A stretch of 64,000 nucleotides of DNA, taken from NCBI RefSeq assembly GCF_019192735.1, contig NZ_JAHTKP010000005.1, positions 62,001-126,000 on the forward strand, in the 5' to 3' direction. The notes under the pieces are model-generated. The model was not told where the DNA came from and searched no databases. It saw only the letters and a program-made list of their open reading frames with translations. The position numbers and the translations under genes were made by a program. Positions 7,756 through 15,414 of this stretch are shown here, piece after piece. Every line of letters begins with the position of its first letter. Within the stretch, counting starts at the first letter, position 1. This DNA is from Kitasatospora aureofaciens. Its GTDB lineage: Bacteria > Actinomycetota > Actinomycetes > Streptomycetales > Streptomycetaceae.

Positions 7756-8880
7756 ATGTCGACGCCGATCACCGGCCACGCCACCGCCGAGGTGCCCGAG
7801 GTCACCGGCCCGCTCGTGCTGACCGAGGACGAGCACCTCGCCGAGCACCTGCTGCGGCTCTGCGCCGCCGCCGGCACCGATCCCCGGCTGATCCGGGGTG
7901 CCCCGCCGCCGCGCGGCCTCTGGGAGAGTTCCTCGCTCGTCCTGGTCGGGGACGACCAGGTGGCCCTCTGCGCCGGGCTGCCCCGGCGCAGTGGGGTGTT
8001 GCTGCTGGGGATGGACCTGGACGACCCGGAGGTGTGGGTCAGAGCCGTCCAACTCGGCGCCGAGCACGTGCTGTTCCTGCCCGACGCCGAGGCCTGGCTG
8101 CTCGACCGGATCGCCGATGCGGCCGAGGGCGTCGGGCCGCCGGCGCTCACCGTCGCCGTGCTCGGCGGCCGGGGCGGCGCCGGGGCCTCCACCCTGGCCT
8201 GCGCCCTCGCGGTCACGGCGGCGCGGGTCGGCCGTCGGACGATACTGATCGACGGCGATCCGCTGGGCGGAGGCCTGGACATCCTGCTCGGCGGCGAGAC
8301 GGCCCGCGGGCTGCGCTGGCCCGATCTGGCCGGCTCGCGCGGGCGGGTCAGCGGGGCCGAGCTGGCCAGGGCGCTGCCGGCATTCAAACGGCTGTCCGCG
8401 CTGTCCTGCCTCTCCTGGGACCGCGGCGACACCCTCGCCGTGCCGCCCGAGGCCATGCGCAGCGTCCTCGCCGCCTCCAGACGGCGCGGCGGGCTGGTCG
8501 TGGTCGACGTGCCGCGCCATCTCGACGCGGCGGCCGGGCAGGCGCTGGAGCAGTCCGACCTGGCCCTGCTGGTGGTGCCGGCCGAACTGCGCGCGGTGGC
8601 CGCCGCCGACCGGGTCGCGGCGGCGGCCCGGATGCGGCTCGGGGACGTCCGGGCGGTGGTCCGTCCGCTGCGGGCCTTCGGACTCCCGGCTCCGCGGATC
8701 GCCCGTGGACTGCGGTTGGAGCTCGCGGGGGAGCTGGAGCCGGAGCCCGGGCTGGCCGAGGACGTCGAGAAGGGCGTGCCGCCCGGGATCCGGGAGAGCG
8801 GTCCCCTGGCGCGCTTCTGCGCCACCTTCCTGGACGAGGTGATGCCGCCGGTGCCGGCGGTCGAAGGAGGTGTGTACTGA
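7756..8880 (+). CDS. ssd: Ssd/CpaE-like septum-site/pilus-locus ATPase
   Basis: 374 aa. An N-terminal receiver-like domain (about 20-130) is followed by a MinD/ParA-like ATPase domain with a deviant Walker A L-G-G-R-G-G-A-G-A-S-T near residues 137-147, in which the usual K-T is replaced by A-S, and I-D-G-D-P-L-G-G-G near 165. This is the 'CpaE-like' member of the actinobacterial Tad neighbourhood, related to mycobacterial Ssd and to TadZ/CpaE, which localise pilus assembly or affect septation. A ribosome site GAGGGGAGA precedes the ATG. The stop codon overlaps the start of tadA by one base (T-G-A-T-G), so the two are translationally coupled. Confidence 0.88.
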   Translation: MSTPITGHATAEVPEVTGPLVLTEDEHLAEHLLRLCAAAGTDPRLIRGAPPPRGLWESSSLVLVGDDQVALCAGLPRRSGVLLLGMDLDDPEVWVRAVQLGAEHVLFLPDAEAWLLDRIADAAEGVGPPALTVAVLGGRGGAGASTLACALAVTAARVGRRTILIDGDPLGGGLDILLGGETARGLRWPDLAGSRGRVSGAELARALPAFKRLSALSCLSWDRGDTLAVPPEAMRSVLAASRRRGGLVVVDVPRHLDAAAGQALEQSDLALLVVPAELRAVAAADRVAAAARMRLGDVRAVVRPLRAFGLPAPRIARGLRLELAGELEPEPGLAEDVEKGVPPGIRESGPLARFCATFLDEVMPPVPAVEGGVY

Positions 8881-10214
8881 TGGTCCGTCTGCGCAAGGCA
8901 GCATTCCGGGGCGGCTCACAGGGCCGGGGCGACGGTGCGCGGGAACACCGGCCGCTCCGGAGCGTGCCGCCGCCCGGCGGGCCGCCCGAGGCACCCCGGC
9001 CGTGCCCCTACGGGCGGACGGCCCGGGAGGAGCGGACGGCGGCGCTGGTGGACGCGGTCCGGCTGCGGCTGGCCGAGTCGGGTGCGGCTCCGACGGACGG
9101 GTCCGTCGCCGCCGCCCTGCGGGCCACCCGGCCGCCGCTCGGCGGGGACGAGGTGCTGGACACCGTGCGCTCGCTGCGCGCCGAACTGGTGGGTGCGGGC
9201 CCGCTGGACCGGCTGCTGGCGGCGCCGGACGTCACGGACGTCCTGGTGAACGGTCCGGACGAGGTGTGGGTCGACCGTGGCGGCGGCCTGCACCGGGCCA
9301 CCGGGGTCCGGTTCGCCGACGCCGAGGCGGTCCGGCGGCTGGCCCACCGGCTGGCCACCGCGGCCGGGCGGCGGCTGGACGACGCCCGGCCCTGGGTGGA
9401 CGCCCGGCTGCCGGACGGCACCAGGCTGCACGCCGTGCTGCCGCCGATCGCGGCCGGCTGCACCCACATCTCGCTGCGGGTCTGCCGGCCCCGGCCGTTC
9501 ACGCTCGCCGAGTTGGTGGCGGGCGGGGCGCTGCCACCCGAGGGCGCCGACCTGCTGGCCGGCATCCTGCGGGCCCGGCTGTCGCTGCTCATCTCGGGCG
9601 GCACGGGGACGGGCAAGACCACGCTCCTCGCGGCCCTGCTCGGCCTCGCCGGGCCGGACGAACGGATCGTGGTCGCCGAGGACTCCGCCGAGCTGCAACC
9701 GGCCCATCCGCACGTGGTCCGGCTGCAGAGCAGACCGCCCAACCAGGAGGGCCTGGGGGAGCTCACGCTTCGGGACCTCGTCCGGCAGGCACTGCGGATG
9801 CGCCCCGACCGGCTGGTCATCGGCGAGGTGCGCGGGGCCGAGGTGTCGGACCTGCTGGCCGCGCTGAACACCGGGCACGAGGGCGGCTGCGGCACCGTCC
9901 ACGCCAACACGGCGGCGGACGTGCCGGTGCGGCTGGAGGCGCTGGGCTCGCTCGCCGGGCTCGACCGGCCGGCGCTGCACAGCCAACTCCGGGCCGCGCT
10001 CGACCTGGTGGTGCACCTGGTCCGGGAGCCGGGGTCGGGGCGGCGCCGGGTGGCCGAGATCCACACGCTGGCCGGGGACCGCGACGGCCTGGCCGTGACC
10101 ACTCCGGCGGTGGAGTTCACGGCGGAGGGCGGGATGGTCCCGGGAGCGGGGTGGGAGCGGCTGGTCGGGCTGCTGGCGGCGCGCGGGGTGTCACTCGGCG
10201 CCGGGCCGCCGTGA
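8880..10214 (+). CDS. tadA: TadA/CpaF-family secretion ATPase
   Basis: 444-aa cytoplasmic hexameric ATPase of the type II/IV secretion superfamily, the expected motor for Flp/Tad pilus assembly. The N-terminal domain (about 50-220) includes V-T-D-V-L-V-N-G-P-D-E-V-W-V-D, typical of CpaF proteins. Walker A is G-G-T-G-T-G-K-T-T at about residues 240-248; a VirB11-type Asp box (V-V-A-E-D-S-A-E-L) and Walker B/His box (V-I-G-E-V-R-G-A-E; N-T-G-H-E-G-G-C-G-T-V-H-A-N) follow. The start at 8880 overlaps the ssd stop and has GGAGG upstream. The first 50 residues are basic and disordered. The operon is disrupted downstream at the pilin gene, so the machine may have no substrate. Confidence 0.95.
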   Translation: MVRLRKAAFRGGSQGRGDGAREHRPLRSVPPPGGPPEAPRPCPYGRTAREERTAALVDAVRLRLAESGAAPTDGSVAAALRATRPPLGGDEVLDTVRSLRAELVGAGPLDRLLAAPDVTDVLVNGPDEVWVDRGGGLHRATGVRFADAEAVRRLAHRLATAAGRRLDDARPWVDARLPDGTRLHAVLPPIAAGCTHISLRVCRPRPFTLAELVAGGALPPEGADLLAGILRARLSLLISGGTGTGKTTLLAALLGLAGPDERIVVAEDSAELQPAHPHVVRLQSRPPNQEGLGELTLRDLVRQALRMRPDRLVIGEVRGAEVSDLLAALNTGHEGGCGTVHANTAADVPVRLEALGSLAGLDRPALHSQLRAALDLVVHLVREPGSGRRRVAEIHTLAGDRDGLAVTTPAVEFTAEGGMVPGAGWERLVGLLAARGVSLGAGPP

Positions 10215-10330
10215 CGGGGCTGGCGGCGCCGAGTGTGCGTGCGGCGGAGCTCGGGTTCGTCCTGCTGCTGGCCGTCTGCTCGGCGGGCGCCCTGGCGCTG
10301 TTGGGGGCGTGGGGCAGGAAAGGCAGATGA
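10211..10330 (+). CDS. 39-aa single-pass membrane peptide between tadA and tadB
   Basis: A GTG at 10211-10213 overlaps the tadA stop codon in a G-T-G-A junction and opens a 39-codon frame. The product has a short N-terminus, one strong hydrophobic helix (L-G-F-V-L-L-L-A-V-C-S-A-G-A-L-A-L-L-G) and a basic C-terminus W-G-R-K-G-R, so it would sit in the membrane with its tail inside. It ends 25 bp before the tadB start. I do not recognise a family. Translational coupling and a clean membrane segment argue that it is real, but it could also be a remnant of an earlier, longer TadB N-terminus. Confidence 0.5.
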   Translation: MTGLAAPSVRAAELGFVLLLAVCSAGALALLGAWGRKGR

Positions 10331-10355
10331 GTCGATCGGCAAGGAGGTTTGTGAA

Positions 10356-11576
10356 ATGACGGATCGTCAGGCCTCGCTGTGGTGGGCCATGGCGCTGTGT
10401 GTGATGGCGATTGCCGGGTGGCGCGCGTTGCAGCAGCAGGTGCCGGGCGGTCGGCGGTCCAGGCTGGTGCTGGCGGGGGCCGGCCCGCCGGTGCCGCCCA
10501 TGGGGCCGGCGGTGAGCGGGAGTTCGGCGATTGTGCGTCGTCCGCCGAGGTGGCTGGTGCCCGAACTGCTGCTCCTGCCGACGGGCTTGGCGGCCGGGCA
10601 TGCCGTGGCCTCGCCCGTGCCGGTGCTTGCTGCCGTCCTGGCCTTCCTGCCGCTTCGGCGGTGGCGGGAACGGCGGCGGGTCGCGGCGGAGGCCGGGCGG
10701 CGGGCGGCCGGTGTGGTCGAGCTCTGCACCGGGCTGGCCGGTGAGTTGCGCAGCGGGTCGACACCGGAACAGGCGTTGCACCTGGTGACGACACGCATCG
10801 CCGCCGACCCGGAGGCGCTTCGCCGGCTGGGCGAGGAGCCGGTGGCGCGGCTGGCGGCCGGCCGGTACGGCGGGGACGTGCCCGCGGCGCTCCACCTGCT
10901 CGCCGAACTCCCGGGCGGGAGCGGGGCGGCGGCGATCGCGGCCTGCTGGCGGGTTGCCTCCGACGGCGGGGCCGGGCTGGCCGCCGCGCTGGACCGGGTC
11001 GCGGAGGCGCTGCGCGCCGAGCGGGCGCTGGCCGAGGAAATCGCCGGCGAGCTGGCCGGTCCGCGGACGACGATCGCCGTCCTGGCGGCCCTGCCCGCCG
11101 CCGGGCTCCTGCTCGGCGCGGCTCTCGGGGCACGCCCGGTGAACGTCCTGCTGCACACGCCCGCCGGGCTCGGCTGCCTCGCGGCGGGAGCGGCACTGGA
11201 GGGCCTGGGCGTGGCCTGGACGGCCCGGATCGTCCGGGCGGCGGCCCAGGGGGCTCTGGAGGCCCCTTGGCGGCCCGCTGGGCGGTCGGGCGGGGGCGGT
11301 CTGCGGGCGCGGGTGGTTCGGATGGCGGCTCGGGGCGACGTGGAGGCTCCTCGGCGGTCCGCCGGGCGTGGTGCTGTGCCTCGCCGAGGGATGTGGCGTG
11401 GGTGGCCTGGGGTATGGCGTCCCGTCTCGGCCCGGCCGGGTGGCGGTGATGCCGTGCAAAGCAGACGGGCCTGGGCGTCGCGTCCGCTGTCCGCCCGGCC
11501 TTCTGGGCGTCCGGGCGGCGGGAGTTCGACGGGAGGGCCTGGCGGGGTGTTGTGGCGAGAGGTGGTGTCGGGGTGA
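10356..11576 (+). CDS. tadB: TadB-like inner-membrane platform protein
   Basis: 406 aa. An N-terminal hydrophobic helix (residues 8-25), a pair around 65-105, a cytoplasmic type II secretion system F (GspF-like) domain (G-V-V-E-L-C-T-G-L-A-G-E-L-R-S-G, residues 125-140, through 240) and C-terminal membrane helices to about residue 300 match TadB. A strong AAGGAGG lies 8 bases before the ATG. Together with TadC it forms the platform on which TadA acts. The last 105 or so residues after A-R-I-V-R-A-A-A-Q-G are Gly/Arg/Ser/Trp-rich low-complexity sequence, which TadB proteins normally lack; this may be a lineage-specific tail or a readthrough product of a 3' frameshift. The stop overlaps the tadC start (T-G-A-T-G). 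Confidence 0.85.
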   Translation: MTDRQASLWWAMALCVMAIAGWRALQQQVPGGRRSRLVLAGAGPPVPPMGPAVSGSSAIVRRPPRWLVPELLLLPTGLAAGHAVASPVPVLAAVLAFLPLRRWRERRRVAAEAGRRAAGVVELCTGLAGELRSGSTPEQALHLVTTRIAADPEALRRLGEEPVARLAAGRYGGDVPAALHLLAELPGGSGAAAIAACWRVASDGGAGLAAALDRVAEALRAERALAEEIAGELAGPRTTIAVLAALPAAGLLLGAALGARPVNVLLHTPAGLGCLAAGAALEGLGVAWTARIVRAAAQGALEAPWRPAGRSGGGGLRARVVRMAARGDVEAPRRSAGRGAVPRRGMWRGWPGVWRPVSARPGGGDAVQSRRAWASRPLSARPSGRPGGGSSTGGPGGVLWREVVSG

Positions 11577-12322
11577 TGTGGGGTGTGGCTGCCGCGGTGG
11601 CGGTAGCGGGAGTTGCTTCGGCGCTCAGGTGGGCGAGGCGGCGGAGAGCGTCTGCCTGGTTCCGGGCACAGGCTCGGACGCGTGCCGGGCCGGGGCCGCA
11701 AGTGGCTCCGCCGGTGCGGCGAACGGCGATGGCGCTCGTGGCCGGGACCGGGTCGGCTGTGCTGCTCGGCGGTGGCGTCGGCCTCGTCGTCGGGGTGGGC
11801 CTGGCGGTGGGGGTGTACCGAGCACTGGCGCGGGCACGGTCGCCGGCGGACCGGCGAGCGGACCTGGAGGAGGAGCTGCTCACCCGGCAACTCCCGCTCA
11901 GCGCCGAGCTGCTGGCGGCCTGCCTCGGGTCGGCAGCATCGCCCTCCGTGGCGGTCGTCGCGGTCGGCCGGAGCGTGGGTGCCCCGATGGGGCCCCGGCT
12001 GGTGGCGATCGGTGCCGAACTGGCGCTGGGCGCACCGCCGGAGCTGTGTTGGAGCCGGCTGAGCGAGCAGCACCCCTCGCTGGCGCCGCTGGCCGGCTGC
12101 ATGGTCCGGACGAGCCTCGGCGGCGCTCCGGCAGCCGGGCCGCTGATCGGGCTCGCCCACGCCCGTCGGACGGCGGCCGGCCGGGCTGCCCAGGCCCGGG
12201 TCCGCCGTGCGGGGGTGCTCGCGACCGCACCGCTCGGGCTCTGCTTTCTTCCGGCCTTCGTGCTGATCGGCGTGGTGCCGGTCGTCATGGGGCTGACCAC
12301 CCGGTTCGCGCTGGCGATGTGA
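11576..12322 (+). CDS. tadC: TadC-like inner-membrane platform protein
   Basis: 248 aa. It has an N-terminal membrane helix (W-G-V-A-A-A-V-A-V-A-G-V-A-S-A), a hairpin of two further helices around residues 50-80, the GspF-type cytoplasmic helical bundle (L-P-L-S-A-E-L-L-A-A-C-L) and a C-terminal helix (L-G-L-C-F-L-P-A-F-V-L-I-G-V-V-P). This is the usual partner of TadB. The ATG at 11576 overlaps the tadB stop. GTG codons at 11552 and 11573 are in frame but would overlap tadB further, so they were not chosen. About 60 bp separate it from the interrupted pilin gene. Confidence 0.85.
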   Translation: MWGVAAAVAVAGVASALRWARRRRASAWFRAQARTRAGPGPQVAPPVRRTAMALVAGTGSAVLLGGGVGLVVGVGLAVGVYRALARARSPADRRADLEEELLTRQLPLSAELLAACLGSAASPSVAVVAVGRSVGAPMGPRLVAIGAELALGAPPELCWSRLSEQHPSLAPLAGCMVRTSLGGAPAAGPLIGLAHARRTAAGRAAQARVRRAGVLATAPLGLCFLPAFVLIGVVPVVMGLTTRFALAM

Positions 12323-12383
12323 TGAAGCATCAACAGCGAATCGGGCAATCGATCAAGTCGACATCGGATCAGAGGAGAAAACC

Positions 12384-12554
12384 ATGGCTGTAGTGATCAC
12401 ACCCAGGCCCGCCGCCGGGCGTCCGCTCCGGCACCTGCTCGGGGTGTGGCGGCGCAGGAGCCGCTGGACGGTGCTCACGGTTCGTCGGGCGGCCCGGACC
12501 AGGGGCCGGTCGGACGCCGGGATGACCACGGCGGAGTACGCGGTCGGCAGCGTT
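12384..12554 (+). pseudogene. 5' half of a DUF4244 Flp-like pilin gene, interrupted by the 12.8-kb element
   Basis: The ATG at 12384 (ribosome site GAGGAGA upstream) opens a frame with a basic leader of about 45 residues and then D-A-G-M-T-T-A-E-Y-A-V-G-S, the start of the hydrophobic helix of actinobacterial DUF4244/Flp-type pilins. The helix breaks off at codon 57 and the frame continues into element DNA to a TAG at 12597-12599, giving a 71-residue chimera without a membrane helix. The missing part, beginning T-L-G-A-C-A-L-A-A-G-L-Y-K, is found at 25.33 kb. Joining the halves gives a normal family sequence (A-V-G-S, L-G-A-C-A-L-A-A-G-L-Y-K). The Flp subunit is therefore inactivated. Confidence 0.88.
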
Positions 12555-12620
12555 GTTATCTGGGGTTGTCAAGAAACTTGGCTGGTCAACAGGATCTAGA
12601 GCTTTCAGTTACATGAGGCA
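12555..12620 (+). repeat. Left end of the Tn554-like element
   Basis: Terminal GTTATCTGGGGT at 12555-12566 and subterminal ACATGAGGCACG from 12611. Both recur inverted at the right end. They are the likely recombinase binding sites. Confidence 0.7.
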
Positions 12621-12676
12621 CGTTGGAGGGGCGTGATCTCACTCGGCTGCGGTTGCGGCCGTGAGACTCTGATCCC

Positions 12677-12892
12677 ATGACAGCGATCTCGGATGATCAG
12701 TACGGCAAACACAAGAAGTTCCGGGAGTTCGCGGATTGCCCGCGCTGCGGCTACATCGACTTGCCGTCCGGAACGCTGAACGAGGACCAGACGGTTGAGA
12801 CCCGGGTCTGCGAGGAGTGCGGCTCGAAGGTCGAGACGGTGCCGTACTTCACCACACCGCCGGGGGAGGCGACGACCTTCTTCGAGAGCTGA
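12677..12892 (+). CDS. Small zinc-ribbon-like protein
   Basis: 71 aa, soluble, acidic. Two Cys pairs, C-P-R-C at residues 21-24 and C-E-E-C at 44-47, separated by 20 residues, form a probable zinc ribbon of the kind seen in small nucleic-acid- or protein-binding factors. The remainder (Y-G-K-H-K-K-F-R-E-F-A-D before, T-P-P-G-E-A-T-T-F-F-E after) is not recognised. It is the first cargo gene inside the left end of the element and is transcribed inward. Its ribosome site is weak and there is no clear operon partner; the next gene starts 275 bp downstream. Function unknown. Confidence 0.65.
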   Translation: MTAISDDQYGKHKKFREFADCPRCGYIDLPSGTLNEDQTVETRVCEECGSKVETVPYFTTPPGEATTFFES

Positions 12893-13136
12893 CTTGTGCC
12901 GCTCTCACGCCTCCGCTGCGTGTCATCGACCTTCGGTCGATCCGGCAGTGCCGCGCCCGCTTCGCTGCGTCTGGCCGGACGGCGGCGAGAGTGCCCTTCC
13001 GCCGGGTGTGTTGGGCTTCCAGCCGCGCGGAAGCCCCGGCGGGGGCTCCTCCGGACCCCGCCCCCGCCGGATCCGATTCCGGCGTCAACGCCGGTTGCCG
13101 AAAGGATCTGTGGGCGGGCGACTTCGGGGGTACGGT

Positions 13137-13167
13137 CCCGTGCACACGGGTTCAAGGCGTGCACGGG
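13137..13167 (+). promoter_or_regulatory. Operator-like inverted repeat abutting the XRE regulator start
   Basis: CCCGTGCAC at 13137-13145 and GTGCACGGG at 13159-13167 are perfect inverted 9-mers with a 13-base spacer. The right arm ends at the base before the ATG of the XRE regulator. This placement suggests autoregulation; binding by that regulator is inferred. Confidence 0.55.
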
Positions 13168-14379
13168 ATGGGGACCAGCATGGCACCTCCGGATGGAATC
13201 AGCATCGGCCAGCGGATCGCGGCCTACGAGGATGTGAGGGGTTTGAGCCATCGGCAGCTCGCCGACCGCGCTCACGTCTCGTACAGCCTGCTCACGAAGG
13301 TGGTGTCGGGGCACAAGCCGGCGACGCCGGAGTTCGTGGCAGCGGTCGCCAGGGCCTTGGGAGTTGAGCCGGGCGACCTGCAGCCGCCCTCGTACAGTGA
13401 CGGCATGGCCGATGACCCGCTGGTCCCGCTGATGGGGCCGATCCGCACCACGCTCGACCTGTACGACCTGCCGCCGCAGGAAGCCGTGCGCCCGCGGGCC
13501 CTGCCGGCGCTTCGAGCGGCGGTGCGGCAGGTGAACGCGCTGGCCCAGGCCGCGAAGTACAAGCCGATGGTGGCGATGCTGCCGGGGCTGCTGGTCGAGT
13601 TGCACACGGCCGCGCACGAGTTCACCGGCGAACAGCAGCGGCAAGCGTGGGGCCTGCTGGCGGAGGCCTACCGGTGCGGGCACTCGGTCGGGATCGCGAT
13701 CGGCCTGAACGACCTGTCCGCAACGGCCCTGGCCCGGATGGACTGGGCCGCCCAGCGGGCCGGTGACCGGGCGCCCGCGCTGCGGGCGGCCCGCGAGTAC
13801 CTGCGGGTCACCGCCTACCTTCGCGTCGGCGACCTGGCGGCATGCCGACGTCTCCAGGAGTCCGGCCGCGGCCACCTGGACGGCACCGACGCCAAGACGC
13901 CGAGCGCGCTGGTCACGACCGGCCAGCTCCACCTCGGCTCCGCCGTGGTCGCTGCCCGCGCCCGGCAGACGGACGTGATGAAGCACCACTTGAACGAGGC
14001 CGAGAAGGTCGCCGCGAAGACGGGCGAACGGCCTGACCTGTCGCTGCACTTCGGGCCCACCAACGTGCAGGTCCACCGGGTGATGACGCTGGTGGAGGCC
14101 GGCGAGCACGACGAGGCGGTGGCCGCCGCGAAGGGCCTGCGGTTCCCGGCCGGCTGGGCGCCGACCAGGATCGGGCACCACCACATCGACCTGGCCCGCG
14201 CCTACCGGTGGATGGCCAAGCCCGAAGCCGCGCTCGACCAGCTCGACGCCGCGTACGCGGTCGCGCCCGAGCAGGTCTCCCGGCACCCGCTCGCCCGCGA
14301 GACTGTGACCGCGCTGTCACGCTCCGCTAGCCGCCGGAGTGTACGGCTGTCAACCTGGATCACACGAACGGGCATCTGA
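13168..14379 (+). CDS. XRE-family regulator with helical-repeat C-terminal domain
   Basis: 403 aa. Residues about 10-75 are a Cro/C1-type helix-turn-helix (I-G-Q-R-I-A-A-Y-E-D, then L-S-H-R-Q-L-A-D-R-A-H-V-S-Y-S-L-L-T-K-V). The rest, about 90-390, is all-helical with TPR-like pairs (A-W-G-L-L-A-E-A-Y, A-A-R-E-Y-L-R-V, A-L-D-Q-L-D-A-A-Y), as in the many Streptomyces XRE regulators that sense a ligand or peptide. ATG 13168 directly follows a perfect inverted repeat; ATG 13180 is an in-frame alternative with GGGGACC upstream. It lies upstream of a GHKL ATPase gene, a pairing frequent in Streptomyces regulatory loci. It probably controls the element's cargo; this is inferred from position. Confidence 0.82.
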   Translation: MGTSMAPPDGISIGQRIAAYEDVRGLSHRQLADRAHVSYSLLTKVVSGHKPATPEFVAAVARALGVEPGDLQPPSYSDGMADDPLVPLMGPIRTTLDLYDLPPQEAVRPRALPALRAAVRQVNALAQAAKYKPMVAMLPGLLVELHTAAHEFTGEQQRQAWGLLAEAYRCGHSVGIAIGLNDLSATALARMDWAAQRAGDRAPALRAAREYLRVTAYLRVGDLAACRRLQESGRGHLDGTDAKTPSALVTTGQLHLGSAVVAARARQTDVMKHHLNEAEKVAAKTGERPDLSLHFGPTNVQVHRVMTLVEAGEHDEAVAAAKGLRFPAGWAPTRIGHHHIDLARAYRWMAKPEAALDQLDAAYAVAPEQVSRHPLARETVTALSRSASRRSVRLSTWITRTGI

Positions 14380-14470
14380 CGATCTTTCACTTCTGGTGAA
14401 ATTCACGGCCTTACATCAGCGGCATCGTGGTGTTCAGGCCCCCGAGAGGCGAAGCCCCGGGGCATGAGAT

Positions 14471-14498
14471 CGGTCCGGACCGCACGCGGTCCGGACCG
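14471..14498. repeat. Twin 12-bp palindromes
   Basis: The self-complementary 12-mer CGGTCCGGACCG occurs at 14471-14482 and again at 14487-14498, four bases apart. Each can pair with itself or with the other copy. They lie between the XRE gene stop and the start of a 52-codon gene, so they could be a terminator hairpin, an operator, or both. Confidence 0.65.
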
Positions 14499-14536
14499 GC
14501 GCCACCACCACACCACTGATCTCCCTGGAGCCCGTG

Positions 14537-14695
14537 ATGGCCGCTACCCGCCGCCCGCCGCACCCCGCCCCGACGCCGTCCGGGCCGCGCAGATCCGCCG
14601 GGGACCGCCTGCGGCGCAGTGCCCTGGCCACCGCGGCGGCCGGCTGGGCCGACTTCTCCCCGGCCGCCGACCCCCGGATGCGCCCGGCCTCATGA
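14537..14695 (+). CDS. 52-aa basic peptide coupled to the GHKL ATPase gene
   Basis: An ATG at 14537, preceded by CTGGAG, opens a 52-codon frame ending in an A-T-G-A overlap with the next gene. The product is Pro/Arg-rich (R-R-P-P-H-P-A-P-T-P) with a short amphipathic middle (L-R-R-S-A-L-A-T-A-A-A-G-W-A-D-F). No family is recognised. The ribosome site and exact coupling are the only evidence for translation; it may act mainly as a leader for the downstream ATPase. Confidence 0.45.
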   Translation: MAATRRPPHPAPTPSGPRRSAGDRLRRSALATAAAGWADFSPAADPRMRPAS

Positions 14696-15114
14696 GCACG
14701 GCGACCGCCCCGGCGCCCACCGTCGAGAAGCCGTCCGTCGCTCACCTGCCCTACCGGCCCGAGTCGGCCTCGGCGGCCCGCCGCCTGGTCCGCGGCAAGC
14801 TCGCCGAGTGGGGCTTGGACGAGCTGATCGACGACGCCGAGCTGATCATCTCCGAGCTGGTGGCCAACGCCGCCAAGACCGGCTGCTTCCTGCGGATGAC
14901 GGTCGAGATCACCCGGATCACCGCTGGAGCGGTGCGGATCTCGGTCACCGACGGCAGCCGGGTCCTGCCGGTGCTGATGGACGCCGGCCTGGCCGCCGAG
15001 GGCGGGCGGGGGCTCGCCCTCGTGCACCGGCTCACCAAGGGCCAGTGGGGCGTCACCTTGGAGACGCTCGGCAAGACGGTTCATGCGGATCTGCGGATGC
15101 GGGGTGCGTCGTGA
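14692..15114 (+). CDS. GHKL ATP-binding protein (anti-sigma-factor/serine kinase-like)
   Basis: 140 aa, a single HATPase domain of the RsbW/SpoIIAB-like kind. N box: D-D-A-E-L-I-I-S-E-L-V-A-N-A-A-K-T-G at about residues 44-61, with the Mg-binding Asn. G1 box: V-T-D-G-S-R at about 83-88. G2 region: E-G-G-R-G-L-A-L-V-H at about 102-111. Such stand-alone ATPases are very numerous in Streptomyces and commonly sit next to XRE regulators, as here. The start overlaps the stop of the 52-aa frame (A-T-G-A), and its own stop overlaps the next small gene (G-T-G-A), so the three are one translational unit. The partner protein is unknown; no sigma factor is encoded in the element. Confidence 0.8.
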   Translation: MSTATAPAPTVEKPSVAHLPYRPESASAARRLVRGKLAEWGLDELIDDAELIISELVANAAKTGCFLRMTVEITRITAGAVRISVTDGSRVLPVLMDAGLAAEGGRGLALVHRLTKGQWGVTLETLGKTVHADLRMRGAS

Positions 15115-15287
15115 CCGGCCAGCACCGAGGACAGCATCGGGACCCCGTCCACGACGCCCTCAAGACCCTGGTCGTGCTCGGGCACCTGGCGGTGATCGGC
15201 CTGCTCGGCGTCACCGTGCACCAGGAGACCTCCCACAGCACCACGGCGGCGACCACCCCGGACAGCGACCCGCCGAGCACCACCTGA
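15111..15287 (+). CDS. 58-aa single-pass membrane protein
   Basis: GTG start in a G-T-G-A overlap with the GHKL ATPase stop. The product has a hydrophilic N-terminus, one membrane helix (A-L-K-T-L-V-V-L-G-H-L-A-V-I-G-L-L-G-V) and a Thr/Ser/Pro-rich tail. No family is recognised. Coupling to the ATPase suggests that it could tether or sense for it. 127 bp separate it from the HemB-like gene. Confidence 0.5.
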   Translation: MTGQHRGQHRDPVHDALKTLVVLGHLAVIGLLGVTVHQETSHSTTAATTPDSDPPSTT

Positions 15288-15414
15288 GCCCCCGCCCACC
15301 CGCAGTTCCCCCGGCTGCGGGCAGGCGGGCCCCGGGGCGCCGGCCGACGACGACACCGGCCGGCGCCCCCTTCCACGCACCTCGGCACCACACACCACGG
15401 ACCGAGAGGACGAG

